From Brevibacillus brevis (GTDB lineage: Bacteria; Bacillota; Bacilli; Brevibacillales; Brevibacillaceae), in assembly GCF_031583145.1 (NCBI RefSeq), contig NZ_CP134050.1, forward strand, positions 92,001 to 156,000: 64,000 bases of DNA. Reading direction: 5' to 3'. Positions 19,742-29,417 of the stretch are shown here, one piece after another. How positions within the stretch are numbered: the first letter of the stretch is position 1; every line of letters begins with the position of its first letter. A model generated the notes under the pieces. That model was not told the origin of the DNA, did not search any database, and saw nothing but the letters and a program-made list of their open reading frames with translations. The position numbers were made by a program, and so were the translations under genes.

Positions 19742-20290
19742 ATGAAGATCAAGGAAGTCATCGTGGTGGAGGGCAGGGATGATACTGCTGCGATCAAGCG
19801 GGCTGTCAACGCCGATACGATCGAGACCGGCGGCTCCGCCATCCACGACTGGACCATCGAGAAAATCCGCCTGGCGCAGCAAAAGCGCGGCGTCATCATT
19901 TTCACTGACCCCGACTACCAGGGAGAGCGCATTCGCAAAATCATCAGCCGAGCGGTGCCGGGCTGCAAGCATGCGTTTATTACCCAAGAGGACGGGACGA
20001 AGAAAGGCGATATCGGCGTGGAAAACGCTTCACCCGAGGCCATCATCCAGGCGCTATCGGAAGTGCGGACGGAAATGGCGGAGTCAGCGGGAGAAATCAC
20101 AGCGGATGACATGCTGGCCCACGGCCTTACATCCGGGCCCGATTCCAAGGAGCGGCGGATCAAGCTGGGCGAGCTGCTGGGCATCGGCTATGCCAACTCC
20201 AAGCAGATGCTGCAGCGCCTCAATGCCTTCCAGATCAAACGGGCCGAATTCGAAGCAGCCATCAAGGCAATCGACAAAGCGAGGGAGTAA
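19742..20290 (+). CDS. rnmV: Ribonuclease M5
   Basis: Toprim-domain nuclease that matures 5S rRNA. Start ATG 19742 (MKIKEVIVVEGRDDTAAIKR); an upstream in-frame start at 19649 is not supported. The Toprim motifs VVEGRDD and IIFTDPDYQGERIR are intact, as is the C-terminal GLTSGPDSKERRIKLGELLG. 182 residues. Ends 3 bp before rsmA. Confidence 0.96.
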   Translation: MKIKEVIVVEGRDDTAAIKRAVNADTIETGGSAIHDWTIEKIRLAQQKRGVIIFTDPDYQGERIRKIISRAVPGCKHAFITQEDGTKKGDIGVENASPEAIIQALSEVRTEMAESAGEITADDMLAHGLTSGPDSKERRIKLGELLGIGYANSKQMLQRLNAFQIKRAEFEAAIKAIDKARE

Positions 20291-21190
<900 letters not shown>

Positions 21191-21200
21191 CAAGAAAGGA

Positions 21201-21242
21201 CCTCCATTTTTGGGCTAATAACGCCAAAAGTGGGGGTTTTTT
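21201..21242 (+). terminator. Intrinsic terminator after rsmA
   Basis: CCTCCATTTTTGG pairs with CCAAAAGTGGGGG (two G-T pairs) around an AATAACG-containing loop, followed by six T. Confidence 0.85.
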
Positions 21243-21307
21243 ATGTTTTCTGGCACTTTTTCATATGTAGCTGACAAATATCTACGTAATTCATGAAAAA
21301 AAGCCCG

Positions 21308-21337
21308 TTGACAAAATCTCGGCTGGGTTGCTATAAT
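21308..21337 (+). promoter_or_regulatory. veg promoter 1 (sigma-A)
   Basis: TTGACA, 18-bp spacer, TATAAT. First of two in tandem. Confidence 0.8.
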
Positions 21338-21348
21338 TTTTTATTTCT

Positions 21349-21377
21349 TTGACAAAATAACGGTATGCTGTTATAAT
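21349..21377 (+). promoter_or_regulatory. veg promoter 2 (sigma-A, perfect consensus)
   Basis: TTGACA, 17-bp spacer, TATAAT: both hexamers and the spacing are exactly consensus. The B. subtilis veg gene also has two tandem strong promoters. Confidence 0.9.
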
Positions 21378-21402
21378 AGATGTAAGCGAGGTGGATGGAA
21401 CA

Positions 21403-21675
21403 ATGGCAAGAAACGCGTTACTTGACATTAAACGCAGTTTAGACGGGCACATTGGTGAGCGCATCCTGCTAAAGGCAAATGGCGGTCGCCGAAAAACCGT
21501 CGAACGAAGTGGCATCCTCGAAGAAACATACCCATCAGTATTTGTAGTCAAGCTGGACGACGATCAACTTTTCGAGCGGGTTTCTTACAGCTATGCTGAC
21601 ATCTTGACAGAAACGGTAGAGTTGACGGTGTGCCGCGAGAACGAGCACATCCGCATCACATTTGTACAACAGTAG
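21403..21675 (+). CDS. veg: Veg protein
   Basis: 90-residue protein that in B. subtilis stimulates biofilm matrix gene expression. Start ATG 21403 ([21 protein letters not shown]); an upstream in-frame codon at 21391 lies within the ribosome site. SH3-like small barrel with [26 protein letters not shown]. Two strong promoters before it and its own terminator make it a single highly transcribed gene. Confidence 0.93.
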   Translation: MARNALLDIKRSLDGHIGERILLKANGGRRKTVERSGILEETYPSVFVVKLDDDQLFERVSYSYADILTETVELTVCRENEHIRITFVQQ

Positions 21676-21702
21676 AACCCTCAGGGTTCTACTGTTTTAT
21701 TT
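21670..21702 (+). terminator. Intrinsic terminator after veg (overlaps the stop codon)
   Basis: CAGTAGAACCC and GGGTTCTACTG form a perfect 11-bp stem around TCA, followed by TTTTATTTT. The veg TAG is inside the first arm. Confidence 0.92.
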
Positions 21703-21745
21703 TGGCCAAATATTTCAAGGAACGCATAGGCGCTCCTTCTACATA

Positions 21746-21775
21746 GAGTGAAATTTCCGCAGGATGCGTACACTA
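21746..21775 (+). promoter_or_regulatory. Possible sigma-G promoter of sspF
   Basis: GAGTG, 18-bp spacer, TACACTA against the sigma-G patterns GHATR and CATAMTA (about 9 of 12 positions). Suggested partly by the gene's forespore role. Confidence 0.35.
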
Positions 21776-21803
21776 TCCGTGTCAACGAGAAAGGGAGGAT
21801 GTT

Positions 21804-21986
21804 ATGGGTCGCAGACGAGGCATTATGTCTGAGGAGTTCAAGATGGAGATCGCCAAGGAGCTTGGGTTTTACGATACGGTGAAAGCCGAGGGCTGGGGTG
21901 CCATCACGACGCGCGACGCGGGAAACCTGGTGAAACGCGCCATTCAGATTGCCGAGGAAGCATTGGCCAAGAAGCATACCACATAA
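21804..21986 (+). CDS. sspF: Small acid-soluble spore protein SspF (alpha/beta-type family)
   Basis: 60-residue spore DNA-binding protein. [20 protein letters not shown] and [23 protein letters not shown] followed by [13 protein letters not shown] closely match B. subtilis SspF, which occupies the same slot between veg and ispE. GGGAGGATG precedes the start. Confidence 0.94.
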   Translation: MGRRRGIMSEEFKMEIAKELGFYDTVKAEGWGAITTRDAGNLVKRAIQIAEEALAKKHTT

Positions 21987-21997
21987 CTCGTTGGCAA

Positions 21998-22020
21998 GGC
22001 CGGGGAAACCCGGCCTTTTT
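21998..22020 (+). terminator. Intrinsic terminator after sspF
   Basis: GGCCGGG and CCCGGCC around GAAA, followed by five T. Confidence 0.92.
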
Positions 22021-22106
22021 ACGCGAAATGCGGTATTTTCCAAACCGTCATAATCTTCACCATCATATTGTTTTATTCGATCGAGTGGCATGGAAGAGAA
22101 TGCCTA

Positions 22107-22115
22107 TGCTACAAT
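22107..22115 (+). promoter_or_regulatory. Extended -10 promoter before ispE
   Basis: TGC then TACAAT, about 42 bp before the ispE start; -35 poor. Confidence 0.45.
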
Positions 22116-22156
22116 AAGAGACTAGGAAATTCAGAACGTAGGCAGAGGTGAACAAC

Positions 22157-23035
22157 GTGCGTATCTCGGTCAAAGCTCCGGCCAAAATCAATCTGACTCT
22201 GGATGTTCTCGCCAAGCGGCCGGACGGTTATCACGAAGTGGAGATGGTGATGACTACCGTAGACTTGGCGGATCGTGTAGATCTGACTCTGCGCGAAGAT
22301 GGAGAGATTACGCTGGACTGCTCTGCCAGCTTCGTCCCAGACGATATTCGCAACCACGCCTATAAAGCGGCGGTGCTCTTGAAAGAACGCTATCACGTGC
22401 GCGCTGGCGTACACGTGTACATCGATAAACAGATTCCCGTGGCCGCGGGCCTCGCAGGGGGAAGCAGCGACGCGGCTGCGACCTTGCGCGGTTTGAACCA
22501 ATTGTGGAGTCTCGGCCTGACACTGGAAGAGCTCGCGGCAGTCGGTGCCGAGATTGGCTCGGACGTTCCTTTTTGCGTATACGGGGGAACGGCTCTGGCA
22601 AAGGGCAGAGGGGAGCAAATCACTCACCTCAGCCCGCCGGCAGCATGCTGGGTCATTCTCGCCAAGCCGCCCATCGGCGTCTCGACAGCGGATGTATACG
22701 GCAACCTGCGTGTGCAGGAGATCGCCAGCCATCCCTCGACCGGGAACATGCTGCAAGCGATCGAGACGCAGGACTTTTCCTTGATGTGTCAGTCGCTGGG
22801 CAACGTCCTTGAAAATGTGACCCTGTCGCTTCACCCGCAAGTGCGGCAAATCAAGGAGCTGATGATCGCATCGGGCGCAGACGGCGTCCTGATGTCGGGA
22901 AGCGGCCCGACTGTCTTTGCCCTCGTGCAAAAGGAAGCCAAAGTGCATCGGATTTACAACGCGTTGCGCGGTTTTGTGAAAGACGTATTTGTTGCCCGAA
23001 TGTTAGGAGCTGGCGAAGGGGAAATGCTTGCATGA
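22157..23035 (+). CDS. ispE: 4-diphosphocytidyl-2-C-methyl-D-erythritol kinase
   Basis: GHMP kinase of the MEP isoprenoid pathway. Start GTG 22157 ([20 protein letters not shown]) since AGAGGTG lies 7-8 bases before it and related proteins start here; GTG 22148 is the in-frame alternative. ATP loop [19 protein letters not shown] (about residues 94-112) and C-terminal [13 protein letters not shown] are intact. 292 residues. Confidence 0.95.
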   Translation: MRISVKAPAKINLTLDVLAKRPDGYHEVEMVMTTVDLADRVDLTLREDGEITLDCSASFVPDDIRNHAYKAAVLLKERYHVRAGVHVYIDKQIPVAAGLAGGSSDAAATLRGLNQLWSLGLTLEELAAVGAEIGSDVPFCVYGGTALAKGRGEQITHLSPPAACWVILAKPPIGVSTADVYGNLRVQEIASHPSTGNMLQAIETQDFSLMCQSLGNVLENVTLSLHPQVRQIKELMIASGADGVLMSGSGPTVFALVQKEAKVHRIYNALRGFVKDVFVARMLGAGEGEMLA

Positions 23036-23090
23036 ACCCGTATAAAAATGATACATTAGCACCATAATATTCGGTTTTGGAGGAAGAGCT

Positions 23091-23915
23091 ATGAAGAAAT
23101 TGCGCAGAAGTGCGCGTCTCGTCGATATGACGCAGCACTTGCTCGCCCATCCCCATACGCTGATTCCGCTCACTCTTTTTGCCGAACAGTACGGTGCGGC
23201 AAAATCGTCGATCAGCGAGGACTTGTCCATCATCAAGGAAGCGTTTGAGGTTCAGGGTGTTGGCTTGTTGAAAACGGTGGCGGGAGCGGCCGGCGGAGTG
23301 AAGTTCATTCCTCAGGTCAAAACAGAGGATGCTCTGCTCTTCATGCACGAATTGATCGACCAATTGGCCAATCCGGAGCGTCTTTTGCCAGGCGGGTACC
23401 TGTATATGTCCGACATTCTCGGCAATCCGTCCACGATGTCCAAAATCGGCAAACTGTTCGCTACGGCCTACGCGGACCAAAATGTAGACGTGGTCATGAC
23501 GGTGGAGACCAAAGGGATTTCTCTCGCGTATGCGACCGCCATGTATTTGAATGTTCCGGTGGTGATCGTCCGCCGGGACAACAAGGTGACGGAAGGATCG
23601 GTCGTGAGCATCAACTACGTATCGGGATCTAGTAAGCGGATTCAAACCATGTCGTTGGCGCGCCGCGCACTTGCAGAGCAGTCCCGCGTCCTGATCGTGG
23701 ACGACTTCATGAAGGCGGGCGGCACCTTGCGCGGGATGATCGACCTGTTGCAGGAGTTCCGCGCCACGGTCGTAGGCTGCGGCGTTTTGGTGGAGACCAC
23801 TGCTGATGTGTCCGAACGCCTCGTCGAAGACTATGTATCGTTTGCCAAGCTCAAGGATGTGGACATCAAGGGCAAGCAGATCGAAATCGAGCTCGGCAGT
23901 TTTTTTGAGAGGTAA
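23091..23915 (+). CDS. purR: Pur operon repressor PurR
   Basis: PRPP-responsive repressor of purine genes. 274 residues: N-terminal winged helix (RSARLVDMTQHLLAHPHTLIP, AAKSSISEDLSIIKEAF) and a type I phosphoribosyltransferase domain with the PRPP loop VLIVDDFMKAGGTLRGM near residues 201-217. GGAGGAAG precedes the ATG. Followed by two hairpins and ridA, as the purR-yabJ pair of B. subtilis. Confidence 0.96.
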   Translation: MKKLRRSARLVDMTQHLLAHPHTLIPLTLFAEQYGAAKSSISEDLSIIKEAFEVQGVGLLKTVAGAAGGVKFIPQVKTEDALLFMHELIDQLANPERLLPGGYLYMSDILGNPSTMSKIGKLFATAYADQNVDVVMTVETKGISLAYATAMYLNVPVVIVRRDNKVTEGSVVSINYVSGSSKRIQTMSLARRALAEQSRVLIVDDFMKAGGTLRGMIDLLQEFRATVVGCGVLVETTADVSERLVEDYVSFAKLKDVDIKGKQIEIELGSFFER

Positions 23916-23937
23916 TCGCAGGCAAGCAGTCTAAAGA

Positions 23938-23963
23938 GGGCTCGGTAGAGGGTTCCTGAGCCC
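23938..23963 (+). other. Hairpin after purR
   Basis: GGGCTC and GAGCCC around a 14-base loop, no T run. First of two consecutive hairpins in the purR-ridA gap. Confidence 0.5.
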
Positions 23964-23981
23964 GCAATACCAGTGTGACGC

Positions 23982-24020
23982 AAGCTCCGTGCGGTACAGC
24001 GAAAAGGGGCTTCGTTTTTT
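23982..24020 (+). terminator. Terminator or attenuator between purR and ridA
   Basis: AAGCTCC pairs with GGGGCTT (one G-T) around a 17-base loop, followed by CG and six T. Ends 20 bp before ridA. Confidence 0.6.
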
Positions 24021-24040
24021 AGAAAAGGAGAGAAGAACAC

Positions 24041-24424
24041 ATGGCAATCTCTTTTGTTTCCACTGACAAAGCACCAGCGGCAATTGGTCCGTACAGCCAG
24101 GCTGCCAAGGTAGGTCCGTTCCTGTTCGCATCGGGCCAAATTCCCCTGCGCCCCGACGGCACGCTCGTGGAAGGCGGCATCGTCGAGCAGACGCATCAGG
24201 TCTTTGCCAACATCCAAGCTGTTTTGGCTGAAGCCGGCGGCAGCTTGTCCAGCGTGGTAAAGGCTACGGTGTTCATTAAAGACATGAACGACTTCGCCCA
24301 GCTGAACGAAGTGTACGGACAATATTTTGGCGACCACAAACCGGCTCGTTCCACCGTAGAGGTGGCGCGACTGCCCCGGGATGTGAAGGTCGAGATCGAG
24401 ATCGTCGCTTACCTGGAAGCGTAG
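24041..24424 (+). CDS. ridA: RidA family enamine/imine deaminase (YabJ)
   Basis: 127-residue trimeric YjgF/YER057c/UK114 protein that hydrolyses reactive 2-aminoacrylate. [23 protein letters not shown], the Asn/Arg region of [24 protein letters not shown], and [20 protein letters not shown] carrying the key Arg are present. AAAAGGAG lies before the ATG. Confidence 0.95.
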   Translation: MAISFVSTDKAPAAIGPYSQAAKVGPFLFASGQIPLRPDGTLVEGGIVEQTHQVFANIQAVLAEAGGSLSSVVKATVFIKDMNDFAQLNEVYGQYFGDHKPARSTVEVARLPRDVKVEIEIVAYLEA

Positions 24425-24444
24425 CAACCGGAAATAGCTCCACT

Positions 24445-24483
24445 AACAGCCCTGTGCTTCTTGAGCGCAGGGCTGTTTTTTTT
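24445..24483 (+). terminator. Intrinsic terminator after ridA
   Basis: AACAGCCCTG and CAGGGCTGTT with an inner GC/GC pair, followed by a long T run. Confidence 0.93.
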
Positions 24484-24564
24484 CGCGAAATATCTCCATA
24501 GTCACACCAGAATGTTGTCGATATGAATAAATTTATATATTTTTTTAAAAATTTGCATAGGGTC

Positions 24565-24595
24565 AGCAGGAATATTTACCCAGAGGGTGGAAATA
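24565..24595 (+). promoter_or_regulatory. Sigma-H promoter of spoVG
   Basis: -35 AGCAGGAATA and -10 GGAAATA with 14 bases between; the B. subtilis sigma-H spoVG promoter has AGCAGGATTT and GGAATT. The AT-rich stretch before it (24520-24555) is where AbrB binds in B. subtilis. Confidence 0.7.
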
Positions 24596-24634
24596 CTCCT
24601 AAACGCGTTTTCATAGATAAAGGGAGTGAACTAG

Positions 24635-24922
24635 ATGGAAGTAACAGACGTTAGACTTCGCCGAGTGAATACGGATGGTAGGATGAAAGCGATTGCGTCC
24701 ATTACAATTGACCATGAGTTCGTGGTTCATGATATCCGTGTCATTGATGGAAACAATGGCATGTTCGTAGCCATGCCGAGCAAGCGTACGCCGGATGGGG
24801 AATTCCGCGATATCGCACATCCAATTTCATCCACTACCCGCGAAAAAATTCAAGCGGCTGTCTTGTCCGAATACGATCGTGTCGGGCAGGAAGAAGAAAG
24901 CACGATTGAAGCGGGGGCATAA
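24635..24922 (+). CDS. spoVG: Septation/regulatory protein SpoVG
   Basis: 95-residue nucleic-acid-binding protein. [39 protein letters not shown] and [20 protein letters not shown] are nearly invariant in the family. Behind a sigma-H type promoter, consistent with expression at the onset of sporulation. AAAGGGAG ribosome site. Confidence 0.97.
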   Translation: MEVTDVRLRRVNTDGRMKAIASITIDHEFVVHDIRVIDGNNGMFVAMPSKRTPDGEFRDIAHPISSTTREKIQAAVLSEYDRVGQEEESTIEAGA

Positions 24923-24936
24923 AGCCACCCACATGC

Positions 24937-24965
24937 AAGCACCCTGTCCATATGGCAGGGTGCTT
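24937..24965. terminator. Hairpin between spoVG and the convergent GTPase gene
   Basis: AAGCACCCTG and CAGGGTGCTT form a perfect 10-bp stem around TCCATATGG. No long T run on either strand, but position between two convergent genes fits a shared terminator. Confidence 0.7.
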
Positions 24966-24975
24966 CGACGTCTGC

Positions 24976-25986
24976 TTATCGATAGCACGCTTCCAAGTCT
25001 GCGATGATTTTGCCCTGGTCCATTCCTTCACCGATAAACACGGCCACCATTTTGGGACCGAAATTCTCAAAAGGAAACAGGTGGACCTGATTGTCTGTGT
25101 GCTGAAACGAAATAAGCTCATCTCTGCCGTGGAACTGGACGTAGCCCTTGGCACGGTAGACGTTTTTGGGCAGGCTGTAGAGAAAGTCCTCGAACTTGTC
25201 GGCGTCGACAGGTCCGGCGAAGGGGTAGGAGAATGTCTCGATGCTGTTGTACAGCGATTTCGTTTTCAGTCCGAGCGATTGCTTGAGTCTGTCCACGGCA
25301 GACATGCGGCCGATCGTTTTCTGGACAGGAGCGGAGTGCACGGGCTCCCGTTCTGCCGTTCTTTGCTCCGCAAGGCGGGTGACGGACAGAAGGGTATGTA
25401 GATCCATTTCACTCTGGACGGTGAGGTGGATAGGGGCAATCGGGTTCAGCTCGGCCAGCTTTCCTTTTACTTTGTCCGCGATGTCGGCAGAAGTCAGGTC
25501 CAGCTTGTTGAGCAAGAGCAGGTCGGCGTATTTGACCTGGTTGCGTACGGTCTTCACCAGCGCGCCGGTCGACTGGAAGCGCGAGCCCAGCTCCAAAAAG
25601 CGGGACGCATCTACGACCGTGATGATGCCGCGCAAGTCGATTTTTTCGTACAGCTCGGGATGGGTCAGTCCGTCGACCACATCGATGGGATCGGCCACAC
25701 CTGTCGTCTCGATGAGAATTTTATCTGGACGCAGTGAGGTAATTACTTCCTTCAGACTCTCCGTCATCTCTCCCTGAATGGAGCAGCAGATGCAGCCGTC
25801 CAAGAGTTTCTTGACAGGAAATCCAAATCCTTGAAGCTGCTCTCCGTCAATATCTTCCTCGCCCATTTCATTCATGACGACTACGACGTTTTCTTCCTGT
25901 GCGCGCAAATGAGTGAGCATTTTCGTCAGCAGCGTGGTCTTTCCGCTCCCCAAATAGCCGGTGAGCAAGTACACCTGAGCGCTCAT
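24976..25986 (-). CDS. CobW/COG0523 family metallochaperone GTPase
   Basis: 336-residue G3E GTPase. P-loop TGYLGSGKTTLL, the metal-binding CxCC in LLDGCICCSIQGEM, Walker B-like ILIETTGVADP and guanine motif LLNKLDL are present, plus a C-terminal CobW_C domain (VYRAKGYVQFHGRDELISFQHT, FIGEGMDQGKIIADLEACY). Family members deliver metal (zinc, cobalt or others) to enzymes; the metal is unknown and no Zur box is seen upstream. AGGAGGTCG lies before the ATG. This gene is not between spoVG and glmU in B. subtilis. Confidence 0.9.
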   Translation of the reverse strand: MSAQVYLLTGYLGSGKTTLLTKMLTHLRAQEENVVVVMNEMGEEDIDGEQLQGFGFPVKKLLDGCICCSIQGEMTESLKEVITSLRPDKILIETTGVADPIDVVDGLTHPELYEKIDLRGIITVVDASRFLELGSRFQSTGALVKTVRNQVKYADLLLLNKLDLTSADIADKVKGKLAELNPIAPIHLTVQSEMDLHTLLSVTRLAEQRTAEREPVHSAPVQKTIGRMSAVDRLKQSLGLKTKSLYNSIETFSYPFAGPVDADKFEDFLYSLPKNVYRAKGYVQFHGRDELISFQHTDNQVHLFPFENFGPKMVAVFIGEGMDQGKIIADLEACYR

Positions 25987-26123
25987 TCATTTCGACCTCC
26001 TTTACAAATAACCCCTGTCGCCCATCAATATATCATATTTTTCTCAGAAAATTAAATGTTGTCTGATGTATGGCAAGCCTTAGGCAATGTCCGGAAAACG
26101 GCGAGAATCCTGCACCGAGTGTC

Positions 26124-26152
26124 TTGAAATCCACATATGATTAAGATATAGT
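26124..26152 (+). promoter_or_regulatory. Sigma-A promoter of glmU
   Basis: TTGAAA, 17-bp spacer, TATAGT, 32 bp before the glmU start. Confidence 0.65.
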
Positions 26153-26183
26153 CATTGTGGAACTTCTACGATGGAGGGTTGAC

Positions 26184-27569
26184 ATGTCTAAGATCCATGC
26201 CGTGGTTCTGGCCGCTGGTCAGGGTACACGGATGAAATCGAAGCTGTACAAGGTCCTGCACCCTGTGTGCGGAAAGCCAATGGTCCAGCATGTGGTGGAC
26301 ACGATGGCAACCATGCAGGTGGAGGATATCGTTGTCGTCGTAGGTCATGGTGCTGACGCAGTCCGCGCCAAACTGGGCGAGGGCGTCGCATACGCACTGC
26401 AGGAAGAACAGTTGGGAACGGCGCATGCCGTCCAGCAGGCAGCGCCATTTTTACAAGATAAAGAAGGCACTACGTTTCTTTTGTACGGAGACGTCCCCCT
26501 CTTGTCTACGGAGACGTTGTCCGCCTTGTTGACCTATCACGAGGAGCAAGGAGCGGCTGCGACCGTATTGACCGCCGTGCTTCCGGACCCGACCGGTTAC
26601 GGACGCATCGTGCGCAATGAGGCAGGCGAAGTATTGCGAATCGTGGAACACAAGGACGCCACCGAAGAGGAACGGGCGATCCGGGAAATCAACACGGGCA
26701 TATACTGCTATGACAACCAAAAATTATGGAAAGCCTTAGCTGAAGTGAAAAATGACAATGCGCAAGGCGAATACTATGTGACAGATGTCGTCGGCATTTT
26801 GCGGGATGCGGGTGAAAAGGTGGCAGCCTTTGAAGCGGCAGATCCTGACGAAACGATGGGCGTGAATGACCGCGTGCAGCTGTCGGAAGCGGAAGCGTAC
26901 ATGAGACGCCGGATTGCGGTCGGCCATATGCGCAATGGCGTCACGATTGTGGATCCGGCCTCAACCTACATTGAGGCGGATGTGACGATTGGCGCTGACA
27001 CGATCATCCAGCCGGGGACATTCTTGCGCGGGCGGACAACCATCGGCACGGATTGCGTCGTGGGGCCGCAGGCAGATCTGACGAATGTGGAAGTGGCAGA
27101 CGGTGTCTCCCTGACATATACCGTCATGGTGGATGCTCGCGTGGAGCACGACAGCACGATCGGTCCTTTTGCTTACGTGCGTCCGGGGTCCGTCATCGGC
27201 CCGAAAGCTAAAATCGGCGACTTTGTCGAGCTGAAAAACGCCAAAATCGGCGAAGGCTCGAAAGTTCCGCACCTCAGCTACGTCGGGGACGCCGAAATTG
27301 GCGATGGAGTCAACATCGGCTGTGGAACGATTACCGTCAATTACGATGGCGCCGTGAAACACAAAACGATTGTCCAGGACGGCGCATTTATCGGCTGCAA
27401 CTCCAATCTGGTGGCGCCGGTCACCGTCGGCCAAAATGCTTACGTGGCAGCAGGCTCGACGATCACCCAGGATGTGCCTGACGATGCACTGGCTATCGCT
27501 CGCGAACGACAAGTGAATAAAATCGACTACGCCAACAGAATGCCTCGCAAGGGCAAAAAGCAATCATAA
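26184..27569 (+). CDS. glmU: Bifunctional GlmU (GlcN-1-P acetyltransferase / GlcNAc-1-P uridyltransferase)
   Basis: Makes UDP-GlcNAc for peptidoglycan. Start ATG 26184 behind GGAGGG. 461 residues: N-terminal Rossmann pyrophosphorylase ([36 protein letters not shown]-like [10 protein letters not shown]) and C-terminal left-handed beta-helix of hexapeptide repeats from about residue 250 ([34 protein letters not shown]). Followed by prs after 21 bp, the conserved glmU-prs pair. Confidence 0.97.
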   Translation: MSKIHAVVLAAGQGTRMKSKLYKVLHPVCGKPMVQHVVDTMATMQVEDIVVVVGHGADAVRAKLGEGVAYALQEEQLGTAHAVQQAAPFLQDKEGTTFLLYGDVPLLSTETLSALLTYHEEQGAAATVLTAVLPDPTGYGRIVRNEAGEVLRIVEHKDATEEERAIREINTGIYCYDNQKLWKALAEVKNDNAQGEYYVTDVVGILRDAGEKVAAFEAADPDETMGVNDRVQLSEAEAYMRRRIAVGHMRNGVTIVDPASTYIEADVTIGADTIIQPGTFLRGRTTIGTDCVVGPQADLTNVEVADGVSLTYTVMVDARVEHDSTIGPFAYVRPGSVIGPKAKIGDFVELKNAKIGEGSKVPHLSYVGDAEIGDGVNIGCGTITVNYDGAVKHKTIVQDGAFIGCNSNLVAPVTVGQNAYVAAGSTITQDVPDDALAIARERQVNKIDYANRMPRKGKKQS

Positions 27570-27590
27570 CGGGAGGTTCTTGAGAAGATC

Positions 27591-28541
27591 ATGGCTAACT
27601 ACCGCGACCCAAAACTGAAGGTTTTTACGTGCAACGCAAACCCTGAACTGGCGAAGGAAATCGCCGAACACATCGGTGTACCGCTCGGAAATGCGCAGGC
27701 TGTGCGCTTTAGTGATGGCGAGTGCCAAATCAAATTGAATGAAAGCGTTCGCGGTTGTGACGTATTTGTTATTCAGCCAACATCTGCTCCCGTTAATGAG
27801 CATCTGATGGAGCTATTGGTGATGGTGGACGCCTTGAAACGCGCTTCCGCCAAGAGCATCAACGTGGTGATTCCGTACTACGGCTATGCGCGTCAAGATC
27901 GTAAAGCACGTGCGCGCGATCCGATCACGGCCAAACTGGTTGCCAACCTGATCGAGACAGCCGGCGCTCAACGCGTCATCACCATGGACCTGCATGCGAC
28001 GCAAATCCAAGGTTTCTTCGACATCCCGGTCGATCATCTGTTGGGCGTACCGATTTTGGCGAAACATTTCTCCGAAAAAGGCTTGTCCGATATCGTGGTG
28101 GTTTCTCCCGACCATGGCGGCGTGACTCGCGCCCGCAAATTGGCGGAGCGCCTGGAAGCTCCTATCGCGATTATCGACAAGCGCCGTCCGGAGCCAAACG
28201 TAGCGGAGGTCATGAATATCGTGGGGAACATCGAAGGGAAAACCGCGATCATCATTGACGATATCATCGATACAGCCGGTACGATCACACTGGCGGCAAA
28301 CGCTTTGGTGGAAGCAGGCGCGCGCGACGTATACGCTTGCTGTACGCACCCGGTTTTGTCCGGTCCAGCCATCGAGCGCATCGCCAACTCCAAGATTCGC
28401 GAGCTGATCGTGACCAACTCGATTCCGCTCACCGATGAGCAAATCATCGACAAAATCACCGTGCTCTCCGTAGCGCCGATCATCGGCGAAGCGATCATTC
28501 GCGTGCACGAAGAGCTGTCCGTGAGCAAGCTGTTCGACTAA
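27591..28541 (+). CDS. prs: Ribose-phosphate pyrophosphokinase
   Basis: PRPP synthase, 316 residues. [17 protein letters not shown], the flexible [20 protein letters not shown] loop, [19 protein letters not shown] and the PRPP-binding [20 protein letters not shown] are intact. Second gene of the glmU-prs unit; the following hairpin is its only obvious terminator. Confidence 0.97.
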   Translation: MANYRDPKLKVFTCNANPELAKEIAEHIGVPLGNAQAVRFSDGECQIKLNESVRGCDVFVIQPTSAPVNEHLMELLVMVDALKRASAKSINVVIPYYGYARQDRKARARDPITAKLVANLIETAGAQRVITMDLHATQIQGFFDIPVDHLLGVPILAKHFSEKGLSDIVVVSPDHGGVTRARKLAERLEAPIAIIDKRRPEPNVAEVMNIVGNIEGKTAIIIDDIIDTAGTITLAANALVEAGARDVYACCTHPVLSGPAIERIANSKIRELIVTNSIPLTDEQIIDKITVLSVAPIIGEAIIRVHEELSVSKLFD

Positions 28542-28603
28542 TTGCCGGGGAGTACTCGGAATTGGCTTCAAAAAGGACATTCCCCATCTACGGGGATTGA
28601 AAT

Positions 28604-28664
28604 AAACCTCCGATGGACAAGCTAGTGAGGAAACTTTTACTAGCGGTCCGAAGGAGGTTTTTTT
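28604..28664 (+). promoter_or_regulatory. Terminator-shaped hairpin that contains the ctc ribosome-binding site
   Basis: AAACCTCC (28604-28611) pairs with GGAGGTTT (28653-28660); inside it GGAC/GTCC and GCTAGT/ACTAGC continue the stem around a 12-base loop; seven T follow the base (28658-28664). The AAGGAGG that serves the GTG at 28665 is the 3' arm. Before it, TCCCC (28581-28585) can pair with GGGGA at 28547-28551 or at 28592-28596. Confidence 0.75.
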
Positions 28665-29285
28665 GTGGAAGCGATTCAGGCGCAAACTAGGGCACAGGGA
28701 ACGGGCAACTCGGTCAAGGCTCTGCGGCGAAACGGCTGGGTGCCTGGGATTGTCTATGGCTCAGACATGAGCAATCAGGAGATCCAGGTGCAAGGTAAGG
28801 AACTGGATGCGGCATTACGCCGTCAAGCAACAAACAAACCTTACAGATTGCAGGTGGATGGCCAGACGTACGATGTCATGGTCTACGAGCTGCAGCGCCA
28901 TCCGGTGATGGGAAACATCCTGCATGCCGATTTTAAAAAGATTAATATGAATGAAAAGGTCTTTACGACCGTTCCGGTGTTGATGACAGGCGACCCTGAG
29001 CTGGGCGTCGCGACGCTGATTCGCCATAGCGTAGAGGTGAGCTGCCTGCCTGGCAATATTCCGGAGTCGTTTACAGTGGACGTAGACGGATTGAACATCG
29101 GCGACGTCGTGCTGGTCAGCGATCTCTCTGTTCCTCCGGGAGTGGAGCTGGGACTGGAGGCGACGGAAGTGCTGATCAGCATCCTGCCGGTGAAGGCAAA
29201 ATCGGAGGAGTCCATCGAGGCGCAGCACGACGCAGCGGAAGTGGCGGAGGCGGCCGGCTCGACGGAGCAGTCCAATCGGGTATAA
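28665..29285 (+). CDS. ctc: 50S ribosomal protein L25 / general stress protein Ctc
   Basis: 206-residue two-domain CTC-type L25: N-terminal 5S rRNA-binding domain (QAQTRAQGTGNSVKALRRNG, WVPGIVYGS) and C-terminal TL5 domain (VPVLMTGDPELGVATLIRHS to LGLEATEVLISILPV), with an acidic/Ala tail. GTG start directly after the hairpin with AAGGAGG in its 3' arm, so translation may be controlled by folding of that hairpin. In B. subtilis ctc is sigma-B controlled; I see no sigma-B promoter here. Confidence 0.94.
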   Translation: MEAIQAQTRAQGTGNSVKALRRNGWVPGIVYGSDMSNQEIQVQGKELDAALRRQATNKPYRLQVDGQTYDVMVYELQRHPVMGNILHADFKKINMNEKVFTTVPVLMTGDPELGVATLIRHSVEVSCLPGNIPESFTVDVDGLNIGDVVLVSDLSVPPGVELGLEATEVLISILPVKAKSEESIEAQHDAAEVAEAAGSTEQSNRV

Positions 29286-29294
29286 ATGTACGAG

Positions 29295-29323
29295 GGCTCG
29301 GTCTATCTGCCGAGTCTTTTTTT
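29295..29323 (+). terminator. Intrinsic terminator after ctc
   Basis: GGCTCGG pairs with CCGAGTC (one G-T) around an 8-base loop, then seven T. Confidence 0.88.
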
Positions 29324-29417
29324 GTGGATGTGGAACGAAAAAGACACGCCTTGACTCCTGCGCTTTTGTTCACGGGGCCATTCTAGTACAATGGGGAAAG
29401 AGTAGGAGGGATCTCTC

